Shown here: piece after piece, positions 40,692 through 50,680 of the stretch
Layout: each line of letters begins with the position of its first letter
How positions within the stretch are numbered: position 1 is the stretch's first letter
Assembly (NCBI RefSeq): GCF_014898055.3
Contig: NW_023601433.1
Span: 83,461,106 to 83,525,105, forward strand
DNA: 64,000 nt
From: Talpa occidentalis
Lineage: Eukaryota > Chordata > Mammalia > Eulipotyphla > Talpidae
Direction: 5' to 3'
The notes under the pieces: model-generated
Databases searched by the model: none
Told to the model about the DNA's origin: nothing
The model's input: the letters and a program-made list of their open reading frames with translations, nothing else
Program-made: the position numbers and the translations under genes

Positions 40692-41344
40692 ACCCCTGTC
40701 GCGAGCGGGGAATCAGACCACCTTGGTGGGCTTCCTTAGAGTAGGTGTCGCCAATAAAGCTCTGACCATAAATGGTGCCTTTCAATATGCTTTATTCACA
40801 CAACAATGAAACACCATGTCTAGCACTACCCTATCGCTATGTCCCTCGAGCGATCGCTTACCGCAGTGTTACTTTAGTCGTCGGGGAAGAGTCATCCGTG
40901 GTCTGGAGGCTCGAACTAAATCTCTTGAACTCGGTGTCTTGAACTCAGTCTCGGCTCCACAGGGATGCCTGATGGCTGCAGCCCGGGAATGATGGATGTT
41001 CCGGGTCGTCTTTGGTGGATCTCGAAGGGGTGAGACGGCTCTGGTCATGTCTGGTCCTGTGCTTGAGTCTGTCTCAAAAGCCGCTCTGAGCTTCGCAATC
41101 GCTTGGTTTATATACTTTCTAAGCTAGCTCAAAACATGTTTACATTCAAAATTTAATAACATGTTTACATCAAATTGTACACAAATATTTCCAAAATATT
41201 TGCTTCATGGCAAGTCAAAACATCAAAATAAAAATATTTAATTTCACTCTTCATATTACATCATTATCTACCAGCATCTGCGAAAAGCTGGTATGTGATT
41301 AGGGTGCAAGTGATGTTTACAGTTTACATACTTGCTACAACCCC
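40692..41344 (-). mobile_element. solo LTR with 5-bp target-site duplications
   Basis: The LTR proper is 40697-41339 (643 bp). On the plus strand it starts TGTCGCGAGC and ends TTGCTACA, so in minus orientation it starts TGTAGCAAG and ends CGCGACA, the TG...CA ends of a retroviral LTR. It is flanked by ACCCC at 40692-40696 and again at 41340-41344. On the minus strand a TATATAAA box lies at 41114-41107 and an AATAAA at 40796-40791, in the order U3, R, U5. Several CpG dinucleotides survive near the U5 end, for example in TCGCGAGCGG and CTCGAGCGATCG, which suggests a fairly recent insertion. No internal retroviral sequence remains, so it formed by LTR-LTR recombination. It could still act as a promoter or polyadenylation site on the minus strand. 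The family is not identified. Confidence 0.88.
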
Positions 41345-41458
41345 ACAACTTCCTCTGCTTACTCCAGAGGGGCCATAATGGTAGAACCTTTCCACAGAGA
41401 TACGAGATCCTCATGCTGAGGGTCGATCATGTAGTCAACTATTGAGCTGCCATAAGCT

Positions 41459-41660
41459 ACTCCAAGCATCAAGAAAGAAATAGATCAATGGAGCAGAATC
41501 CAGAAATAGACCCACACTTTGGAGGTAGATTGAATTGTTTTCAAACAAAGGTGCAAAGACAATTCAGTTCAAGGAGAATCTGTTCAACAAATGTTGTCAG
41601 AACAATTGAACACTCATATGCAAAAGGACCTTGAGCTTTACCTTGCATCTGAGTAGAAAT
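41459..41660 (+). mobile_element. LINE-1 ORF2 fragment
   Basis: The text around ATAGATCAATGGAGCAGAAT, then ATAGACCCACAC, CAAAGGTGCAAAGACAATTC, TTCAACAAATG and ACTCATATGCAAAAGGACC follows, in order, a well-known stretch of L1 ORF2. It is diverged and short, with neither end of the element present. It starts about 115 bp after the solo LTR. Confidence 0.85.
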
Positions 41661-44600
41661 AGGGAGACACATGTTTTCTGGTAAGGGAAAACAACTTGGA
41701 TACCTTTCTTGTCACCCTGGTGCAGATCAGTGCTAGCAAGCATACAGGGGGAATGTGAGATGAGGGAATGTGTCTTGCTTTAACAGGGGTAGCAAACCCA
41801 AGTCACTTCGGAAGTGGCCACTGGGGTCTCCAGTCCCATGTAGTCACAAATTATTTACAATTATCCAAACTCAGGTTGTCCTTGGAAATTGAAACTTACT
41901 GATTTGGAGTCAAAATCAGGTATTCCTTCTGTGTGTGTCCGGACGGTGGGGGGGTCCCCAAGATCACACCCAGATCCAGTGATTCACTAAGATGCTTGCA
42001 GGGTTCTGCATAAAGTTGACCTCATGGCTATTTACTGCAGCAAAAGATGCAAAGTGTTTTCAGCAAAGAGTTCCGGCTCTTTGGGGCAAAGTCTGGAGAC
42101 TCTCATGCTGGTTCCACCCACGTGTCCGGGTCTGAGTCAAGATGGAGGCTGTCCCAGAGCTCACCTGGGGGACAGAGCAAGGTCCCCTCAGTGGGACCTC
42201 AAAGTGAAGGTCTTGCAAGTCTGCTGGTCTTTCGGCCACCACATCCTTGCTTGTGGACTGGTGGATCCTGACCACACTTCCTAATCACCTCTGCCAGGAT
42301 CTGAGGGGACCAGGCCCCAGGCTGCCCATGCGGTCACTGGGCCTAGTTTCCAGCCCAGTGGACTGAGCTTAACTTTACAAAAAGCCTAGGACCTTTAAGG
42401 TGGAGGCAGTGATGGGATTCAAATATGGATTATTTAGACCCATAATAAGGAGCAAACTCCCTGGTGGAGATGATGCCGCAAGTGGGGAGACTGCAGCGGG
42501 AGGACAGGGCAGAATTGCTAGTGAAAACGCCAAAGACCCCAGGTCTGAATGGTCCAGCAGTCCAGCCGCCTCTGCCTCTTGACACCACGCTCACCCCCAA
42601 CAGGTAGCTAAAACCCTGTGAAATAAGTTAAATGAGCCAAGTGAGATGTCCTGCAGGTAGGAAAAGAAGCCAATGGTAAATTCCACCTCAACGTATAAAG
42701 ATGGCTGGCGCACCTGTGACGGAATGTGTTTACTGTGCAAATTCATCCGACTCTGCTTGTGATCTGTATGCTCTTCCCTGTGGATGCAGCAGAAACCTAT
42801 GGTGAAACCAAAAATATATGTAATATAAACAGAATTCTGTCCATGAACCCACCAGATCATTGCTAAGATAAAACAGGCCCCAGGACTCCCATCACAGAGG
42901 GAGTAAGACCCCCCAGCTGCCCCTCCTCCTCCTGCCCACGTGCTGTGGTGGGCTTCCCCCCACCCCTGGCCTAGAGGAGAAATGAGGGATGAAGAAAAGT
43001 TGCTTCTGCCCCAAATGGACAGCCTGACCTCCGTCCTCACCTCCACTCACGAATCCCCCAATTCTTAAATCTCTGCCTGGAGACTGTCCCCTGCAGGCCA
43101 CGGGCGGCTGCCTCTTCTCCCAAACCCCCTTCCTCCTGGCTCCACTCTCAGCTGCTGCATCTGTTAGGGAGGCCATAAATCAGGAGGCCTTGGCGGGGTC
43201 AGGCCTGGTCAGATTGCTGATGGCATTAGGGTAACGAATGGGGAGTGGGGTGTTTATATTAGTTTTGGCTCTGAGGGGAAGGGAGAATGCCAGCATTTAG
43301 CGTGGTGATAAACTCAGCACCGACACACCCCAGGTCGGCAATTATGTCTTAGAGTTCCTCGGGAGGAGCTGGGGCAGAACCTCCTGGAGAAAGGGGCTGC
43401 CCAGACCCCACTCCCCAGTCTCCTCCATTACCGGCCTTGTGAACAGTCGCCTCACTGTCGCGGCGCGGGAAGCGAGCCCCACCCTGTGTGACTTCGCGGT
43501 CTCGCCAGGAGAGGGCGTGCTGGTTCCCCTGAGTGGGTGGTGGGTCATGGACTCTGAGCCCTGAATAGGGATTTTCTTGGTCTGTGGATGTCACTAAGGA
43601 GGGGACCGCATGGCACAGAGGGAGAGGTGGCTGTGAAGGGGCTGGTCACATCCCCCAGGTACATCACAGGGACCTTGAGAGACCCCAGCTGTGCCCTTAC
43701 CTGCGTGGCCACCTCACCCTGACCACCTTGCAGAAAGTAATCACCCAAGCCCAGCACTGGGCACTCGAAGAAATTCTTGATGCAATGGTGACTATGGACT
43801 CGTCTGGCCGCTATACAGGGGACAGGCGAGTGCCCCCTGGGAAGTGACACAGGCTGTCGCCTGGGAAACACCAAGGGGACATTTCTGACAAGGGTGTTCT
43901 TGGTCAACCCATGGAAGAGGGAGAAATTGAGCTGTTGCATGAATCCAACTCTAGCCTTGGTCAACCCCTGGAGGAGCCGTGCAACCAGAATGACACTTCG
44001 GAGGGCCCCTGGGTTGGGGGGTCTGGCCAGGCCTTATGCCCCAGCATAGAGCATCACCGTAGACCACTGGGAAGGGCATGACCTTGGTTGAAAAGTTCTG
44101 TGTAGTGATAGAACTCCATGGTAGGGGATGTGGTGGTGCATCCCAAAGAAATACATGCGCTGCAGTGGGGCAGGTAGGCTTCCTGGAGGAGGTAGTATGA
44201 GTTCTAAAGGTCTTGTGTGCAGCACTTGGCCAGGTGAGAGACATTGGAAAAGAGGGAGCATCTAGACAAAGGAAACACACCAGGTGAAGTGTGGGGAGTC
44301 TGGAGAAAGCTGACATGGATCCTGAGCCATGTCTGTACAGGTCTTTGGCCTTGGGACACATTTCCTCAATGCCTGCATGCTTCCTCTCCACATCAGGTGT
44401 CAGGAAGACTTCCTGGGAGCCAACAACTGTCTAGACAGCAGCCCCTTCTGTGCCGGCCCTTGGGCTGCTGGCTTCCCAGCTCTCCCTTGGCCCTAATCTC
44501 ATGCTGGGAAACTGGAGAGCAGGTGCTCTTCCCCCTAGAACAGGAAACTCCAGGAGAAGTGACTGTGTTCTCAGCACCCCCAGCACGCACATGCCGCTGT

Positions 44601-46149
44601 ACTAGGACTTGCCCTGAGTCAGTGAAGAGTGGCAGGACGCTGAGATGATGTCCTGGGGGCGGGGGTCTTTGGGGCAGAGTGTGGTCTTGGGGTACGCCGA
44701 GAAAACATGGCACACCCTAGTGCATTGCCAGGTGCATCCACAATGGGAGTGATCTGCCTCGCTTAGTCCCACGGGGACAGGGACCTGGTGGCCGCTGATG
44801 AGGCCCATCCGCCTGTCTCCAGGCCAGATGTGGACCTGCCAGACCCCACAGGGAAGGCCTTTTCAGGGGGACTCATCAGCTTGCCTTGAAGTCTCACACT
44901 TTCCTGGGCAGGATTTCCCTTTATTGCAAATCCCCCAACTGATTGTTCTCAGGACCAAGCCCTTTGATGGTTTTATTGTCCCTAAATTCACACCAGGCCC
45001 CAATAACTCCAGAGCTGGGAGGGTGCGGGGAGTGAATGGTCGGGGATCAAGGCAGGAGATTGCAACCTCTAAATCTGGGGGACCAGGCTTGCTCTGAAGG
45101 CTTCCACATGTGAGGCTTCCACATGTGTCCTGCCGTCTCTGGCCCAGGAAGCCAGGCTAAGTGGATCAAGGTGGTCCTCCACCTTCCTGGGCGCCGAGCA
45201 CACCTGCCTTTGCTGCGCGAGAGGTGGTTGGTCCACACAGCCCCCCGGCACCCAATCCGGGCCAAGAGCAGTGGGGGATGTGAGCCGTGTAGCTGTGTGT
45301 CGGGGCCCAGACACCCCCGCTCCCGCCAGGACCAGCTCACTGACTTGTGGGCTCAGGGTTCGTTAGAGGGATCCCCAACTGAAAGGAACTGGGGTTCAAT
45401 GAAGTCTGGTTCCCCACACCCTCTGTCATTCCCGTCCTCCCCCTGTTCTGGGATGACCTCGCAGTGAACGGGGATGCTCATGAGGTGACCCCTCTAAGAG
45501 TTCATCCTACCAGGAGCCTTGGAGTGACTGTTTAGAACAAATCCCCAGATAGCCCTGTGAGCGAGGGCACCGGGGGATTTACCCGCCAGCCTGGGAGGTC
45601 CTCTGGGTGTTCTCACTTAACAGGTCTGAGTTGTGTGGTTATCGCCAGCCCCTGTGGCTGGAGGGAGGCCCCAGGCTAAGAGGCAGGTGCTTGAGGTGGA
45701 GGCCATCAGCACCAGGGCCACATGGTGGGCGCCGTCTGTTGTACTCCTATGGTTTCTCTTCACTGTTCCCATCAGTGTTGACAGAAGTGTCAACCGTGCA
45801 TTTTCACTTTCTTCAAAAGCATGAGGGGCACCTGCAGGATCCCCACATTTTCCACTTTGCTGACTTTCATAAGGTTTCTCTAAGGTGAGTTAAGTGCTCT
45901 TGCAGGTTTGCAGGGTACCCGAAGACTGTCCCACACTGCTCTACTCCCAGAGGTTAGCTGCCCTGCGTGAGCTCACACAGCCTTGCAGGTCTCTGGCATC
46001 ATGTCCCTGCTGGATTGTGCCCAGAGGAAACTGTACAAAGCCCACTCTTCTAAGGTGAAGATCATGGCCACATCCTGAAAGACCACTGTGTCCACCTGTC
46101 AGGGCTCTCCTCAGGGTGCTTCCCATGGGCCCGAGTCCACCAAGGCATC
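41661..46149. other. unassigned DNA
   Basis: No gene or named repeat. The segments 42880-43600 and 43960-44830 are GC-rich with overlapping short open frames on both strands and no domains. A 15-bp perfect tandem duplication lies at 45098-45127. The stretch 42600-42880 has the feel of an old repeat, but I could not place it. Confidence 0.5.
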
Positions 46150-46340
46150 ATGTGACATCTCATTGCATGCACACCCTAGTTTGTTTTTCTTCATAGCCCT
46201 TACCACTGTGCTGGAACTTTATCATGCCCGGCTCCCAGGGTGGGGAATCTGAGCTTAGAACGTGAGCCCCGTGACAACTGGGATTTCTCTATTCATGTTT
46301 GCTGCTCCATCCCCAGGGCCCAGATGGTGCCATGGCAGGA
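46150..46340 (+). mobile_element. L2 LINE 3' end
   Basis: The words CCTTACCACTGTGCTGGAAC, then GAACGTGAGCCCCGTGA, GGGATTTCTCTATTCATGTT, and GCTCCATCCCCAGGGCCCAG follow the typical order of the L2 3' end. Strongly diverged, as expected for this ancient family. Confidence 0.75.
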
Positions 46341-46429
46341 TTGCTAACTGTAGAGCTGCCCTGGAGTGTGCAGGGCACACATGTAGCACCCACTATGGTC
46401 TAATATGGCGATCCCATTGGTAAGGTCCC

Positions 46430-46840
46430 AGGCAGGGGGAAAATGCCAGTTCAACCAAGGAAAATTAATGTAGAGAATGAATTTCAAAGCCCTTAAGTGT
46501 TGTGGAGCAAACAGGGTAAGATGGGCAAGATGAGGCAGCCCAGAGACTAGCACCAGCTGGAAGGGCTACCACAGGCAGGAGGCATTGCCCCTTCCTTTCA
46601 TCACATTGAATCTGGAAAGGCTGTGGCTATCCCGCCTAGGGAGGGTAGGGTCTGGCAACAGGACCTGGAACTAAGCATGAGATATTCAAGAAGGGGGCGA
46701 AACCCTGGTCCTAGACTGGGTAAAACCCAATCGTCCCGCTGGTTGAACACCAGCCTAAGCCAGCTGGCTAGGGAGCCCAGGAAACTGTCTGCCGTGGTCT
46801 TTATAGGCAGCACTGAGCAGAGGGGAGGGCAAGAGACGGT
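46430..46840 (-). mobile_element. LTR-like block outside the ERV
   Basis: The segment 46451-46534 is a diverged direct copy of 47291-47369, which lies inside the LTR at 47252-47643. In minus orientation the block has a CTATAAAGA box near 46805-46797 upstream of that shared segment, in the right order for U3 then R-U5. This suggests a related LTR, solo or truncated, inserted next to the ERV. Its ends are not defined, and the upstream half has no similarity I can see to the other LTRs here. Confidence 0.5.
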
Positions 46841-47251
46841 CGTGAAGGCAAACTGATCTTGACCAGCAAAGTATCCTGGTGCGCGCTAGCATCTTCTCCT
46901 GAAGACAGACCGGGGCAGACAGGGTGTAGGAGGGAATGTGTGGTCACGGGGGCTGGAAAGTAGCCTGTTCCTGACAGTTTTCTAAATCCTTCGCAGGCAC
47001 AGATATTTCATTTGCTGTGCATAGACTTTGTAAGGCCTGCACCCTTAAAATAACTACCACACACACACATTTTTCATTTGAGCTGACATGAATGGATCTG
47101 TTTCTAGTAGCCACAAGCCTTGATTAGAATAGTCTCTCATTCCAGAAAGACAGGGCTTAGGGGGAGATACTCTTGCTGAATAACTTCTGTGGCTCGCCTT
47201 TCTGATGGCTTCAGAATCCTCAGTTCCTTTTTAGGGGTGCCTGGGGTGTTA
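46841..47251. other. spacer between LTR-like blocks
   Basis: Nothing recognised except a short CA-rich run near 47060. Confidence 0.5.
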
Positions 47252-47643
47252 TGCAACCGTCCCAGGCAGGGCAGCTTCACTGCCGATTCTTCAACCAAGG
47301 GAATTTAATAGAGAATTTCAAAGCTCTTAAGTGTTGCTAGAGCAAACTGGGTAAGATGGGCCAGATGAGCCTTGGCTGTATCTGAGATGCCTTCAATGCT
47401 GAAACAGGGGACCGTATGCACAGTCAAGCAGAGAAAAGACCAAAAGACTCAGGGTAACAACTGAGCCTCTCGCCCTCTTCATAAAGCTCTGTGCCCACGG
47501 CCACATAGCTGATGCACGGTGAGCATGCAAGGCCCATCTGCTGGACGTCCAAAAGGTAGAAAACATGTCAAGGTTCCAGGCTATTGTTTGGAAGGCGAAA
47601 AATAGCCTGATTTAACTCATTTTCCTTGCACTCTACCTCCTCA
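47252..47643 (-). mobile_element. 3' LTR of the ERV (copy A)
   Basis: Much of this block is similar in direct orientation to 50326-50680: shared words include GTCCCAGG near the left edge, GACCAAAAGACT, GGCCACATAGCTGAT, CAAGGTT.CAGGCT and AATAGCCTGA at corresponding positions. In minus orientation a GCTTTATGAAG word lies where copy B has its TATAAAG box. An extra stretch of about 80 bp (47291-47369) is missing from copy B but shared with the block at 46451-46534. Just outside the right edge the minus strand reads AGAGAAAAAAAACCC, which could be the polypurine tract expected before a 3' LTR. Ends are inferred from TG...CA and are approximate. Confidence 0.75.
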
Positions 47644-48330
47644 GGGTTTTTTTTCTCTGTACAATCTGTGTCTTTCTTCTATAAGCTTCTCTTGTACCCA
47701 TAACCTGCAAAAGCAATACAAACTGCAGCAGACTGCAACTAAGCCCAGCCCGCTAAGGTCTTTGGGCAAGTTATTGGCACCAACAATTGGAGAGCATGCC
47801 CTTCTGGCAGTATGCAAGCCAACTTATGGTCAGAAGACAACACCAGAGCTGGCATAATGGCCTCGGTCTTGAGTACCATACACATTTTGCCAGCAAGGAG
47901 GCATCAGAGGGCTCTATATGCAAGAGATGCAAGTTCACAATAGGTCACAAAGTCGACACAAATGTTTCCTTTCGGACTACCCTTTGGACTACCCTCTTGC
48001 CCAGTCACCCAGGTCACATCCCCAAGGGGCTATCAGGGTCACCAAATGCATGTGGGGATCCTTGACTGTCCAAGGTCATGCCCACTCCATAGTTTGTCCT
48101 CCGTCCAATCGGTCAGGGCTCACAATAAAATATTGCCCGGCTGCCCAAACCTAGGTGTAAGCCAAATGTCTGGCATCTCTATTTGTAGCAGCAGCACCAC
48201 AGGAGCACCGTGCATCAGCTACGTGGCTGTGGGCACAGCTTTTTGAAGGGGGCGAGGAGGCTCAGTTGTTACCCTGAGTCTTTTGGCCTTTGTCTCTGCC
48301 TGTCTGTGCATACGCCTCACCTGCTCCTCT
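47644..48330 (+). mobile_element. inverted ERV segment with an LTR piece (copy C)
   Basis: The 109 bp at 48206-48314 are the reverse complement of 47413-47521 in LTR copy A, roughly 90% alike by eye, so this LTR piece points the opposite way to A and B. A plus-strand frame at 47787-48065 precedes it and may be ERV-internal sequence, but I recognise no motif firmly. The segment may be an inversion inside the minus-oriented ERV or part of a second, oppositely oriented ERV that landed here. Everything is broken. Confidence 0.6.
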
Positions 48331-48980
48331 GCTTGGTGTCCACGGTATGCCTCACGCGGTGCAAGCACACTGAAGTGGCCTCTGATGTGGAACCAATTCA
48401 GCTGCACACGGCACAGTAGGGCCATGTAGGTGTCCCCGTGGGAGCACAGTGACTGTCTATCCCCAGCCTTCCCATGTGAAAGCAAACTGGTCTTGACTCT
48501 CTGGCGCTGGAGCAGTGGAAAAGAAAGCATTGGCCAACTTAGAGTGTCTGTGCCCAGCTCATGGCTCAGATAATCCATTATGTCTGAAGGCTCTGCTGCA
48601 TGCAAGGAGTGCGGGGGCACTTTATTCAACTCACAGTAATCTACCACATGCCCAGAGCCATCAGGCTGCTTCTGTCACCCGTGTGAGTTGTATGGGCCGT
48701 GCGCAGCACACACCATACCCCCTTTTCTCCAACTGCTATTGTGCGCATAACTTCTCCATGGCCTCCTGGCAAGGGGTACTGTTGAGTATTGGTTGCTCGC
48801 AGTTGTGTGGGTGGATGCTCAAGATATCTGCACAACACGGCCTTGACCGCACGTATCCTACGGCAAAATTCTCTGGCTGTGTTTGCAGCCACAACCATAT
48901 AGTGCTTCCACCCCGAGGAGGTACTCCTGCATTGGTGATGCATACACTTTCTACTCCTTTGGAAATCACTCAATCCTCAG
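48331..48980 (-). pseudogene. disrupted ERV pol remnant (reverse transcriptase start)
   Basis: On the minus strand, 48973-48641 carries a QYPLPGGHGEVMRTI-type stretch and the next frame (from about 48647) carries VDYCELNKVPP followed by SHELGT. These correspond to the first conserved motifs of a retroviral reverse transcriptase, split across two reading frames by a frameshift. The similarity stops near 48510, before the region where the catalytic aspartates would lie, so the enzyme core is absent. Downstream the frame runs into the inverted LTR piece. The copy is old and has no activity. Its class (ERV1-like or ERVL-like) is undecided. Confidence 0.7.
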
Positions 48981-48999
48981 GATACACTCTGATGTCATC

Positions 49000-50070
49000 C
49001 TGATGGCTATGGAGGCTGGACGGTCCATGTAACAGGCCCCTGAAATGTCTCTGGGTTCCCATATAACAGGGTACTCTGCCCCCACATCCACTTAAGGCCA
49101 AAACTCTTTGCACATTGGCTGGGACCAGTGGGCGGCAAGTTCATATGCCATCTCTGGTTCCCATGTCCCCTGTAGATGGGTCCCTCGGCCCTCATCCTAC
49201 TCAAAAAAGCAAACGGGACCTCCTTCTGGGCTGGAGTCAGCAGCAAAGTGTCCTTCAGGTGCAGGGCACACGCCTGGAACTCCCAGCTTTCCCCTTCAGA
49301 GCATTCCAGAGAGAATCTCTTGGAATGAATCTTTGGTCCTCTCACAGCTTTCTCCATAACTCTAGCAAGAATATTTGTTTGTGCATCTATTTTGGCACCA
49401 TCTATAACTGCTCCTAGTAGCTCCACCCATCTTTGGGCACGGGTGACATTAAGAGGCTTGTCTGCCCTTTTTGGTATCTTTTTGGTGTCCTCTGGTTGCT
49501 TAACAACTGCCCGCATTTCCTTCTGAAGGCACTGGCTTTCGGCTTCACCCATGCTGCCTCCCATTGTGGTGACATCATTTACTCAGCACCCACAAAGGGA
49601 TCTAGGGCTGCCCTAAGGGACCCAAATGAGGATGAAGGGGCACTCTGCAACATCAAATCCCTTATCCCGGCAGTAAAATGCTCATTATCAGGGCCACGAG
49701 TGTTTACATTGAACATGGCCCTCTGTGTTCCCAGCTCACAAAGTATGTGCACAGCTCAGCATATGTTTGCCATTTACTCATGGTTTCTGGCATTTCTCCT
49801 TCCTCGGCCCATACTGTTCACACAGCAGCCATGGACAATCCAAGAGGGTGCGATCACCCTGGCTGTACTGCTGGCTGTTCTGCAGCTACTTTCAATGATG
49901 GATGCAGGGTCACCAAAGCCAGTTTCTCCATCTCCTGTGCTGGGCAAATGATCCTGTCCACCTGTCCAGGTCCCACAAACACAGCAGGCAGGCTACCAAG
50001 AGCTCTCCTGGCTTCTGACAGAACTTTTCACCCAAATCCATCAGTCCTGCTTGGTTATGTGAGCAATACG
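49000..50070 (-). pseudogene. disrupted ERV gag-like remnant
   Basis: The minus-strand sequence between the 5' LTR and the pol remnant holds a 185-codon frame (49564-49007) and, upstream near 50030-49900, a frame with a GELLVACLLCLWDL-type stretch reminiscent of ERV gag proteins. Position between LTR and pol fits gag and possibly the gag-pro junction. I do not see a CCHC zinc knuckle or an aspartic-protease DTG/DSG motif with confidence. Stops and frame changes break it into pieces. The assignment rests mainly on position and style. Confidence 0.5.
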
Positions 50071-50302
50071 TGGTGAGCTGTCATCTGTAGCCCCTGGGGC
50101 CATGGCTGCTGTTGCTTAAAATTCTGGGTCACCTCTGGATGAGTCTGGAGCAAGAGACCAGCTCCTCTGAAGGAGGATTGACACCTCCTGAGTGGCAGGC
50201 TAGGCTCCCTGGATCTCCTCCAATGTCCTCAAGTGTCCTGCATCTCATCCTGCCAGTCCTTGGCTTCCTCTCTCAGCATAGATTTTTGCAGAACTGTTTG
50301 CG

Positions 50303-50324
50303 TCGAATCCTACCAACTACACCA
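50303..50324 (-). other. possible ERV primer binding site
   Basis: One base inside the proposed CA end of the 5' LTR, the minus strand reads TGGTGTAGTTGGTAGGAT then TCGA. With one gap and a few mismatches this resembles the 3' end complement of a tRNA-Leu, which begins TGG and contains GGATTCGA. The position is right for a primer binding site, but the match is degraded. Confidence 0.4.
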
Positions 50325-50325
50325 C

Positions 50326-50680
50326 TGGAGCAGCTGTCCCAGGCTGGGCAGGTTCACTATTGATTCAGGCAAGAGGAAGATGGTCTTGGAGCCTTAGATG
50401 TCTGGTCCCCTGTTTAGGCATTAAAAGCATGTCATGCACAGGCAGGCACAGAGACAGACCAAAAGACTGAATGGTAGAATAAAAACTGAGGCTCCTAGCC
50501 CCCTTTATACTGATATGCACTTGTGGCCACATAGCTGATCCACTGTTGCACATACCACATCTGTTTGCTCTATGCCAGGAAGGTGGAAAACATTTCAAGG
50601 TTACAGGCTGTCTGTTGTTTGGAATGTAAAAAAATAGCCTGACCTAACTAATTTTCCTTATGGAGGAAGATGTCAGAACA
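50326..50680 (-). mobile_element. 5' LTR of the ERV (copy B)
   Basis: About 355 bp with TG...CA ends, similar in direct orientation to copy A at 47252-47643. In minus orientation a TATAAAGGGGG box (near 50500) is followed by the shared CAGTCTTTTGGTCTGTCTCTG stretch and then the U5-side text ending in CCTGCCCAGCCTGGGACAGC. It lies upstream, on the minus strand, of the gag-like and pol-like remnants, as a 5' LTR should. Many differences from copy A indicate great age. I found no target-site duplication shared with the outer flank of copy A. Confidence 0.75.

Noticed and set aside
49433..50363. Plus-strand open frames in the ERV block
   Set aside because: They are antisense shadows of the gag-like remnant. 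The LTR orientation puts the ERV coding strand on minus.
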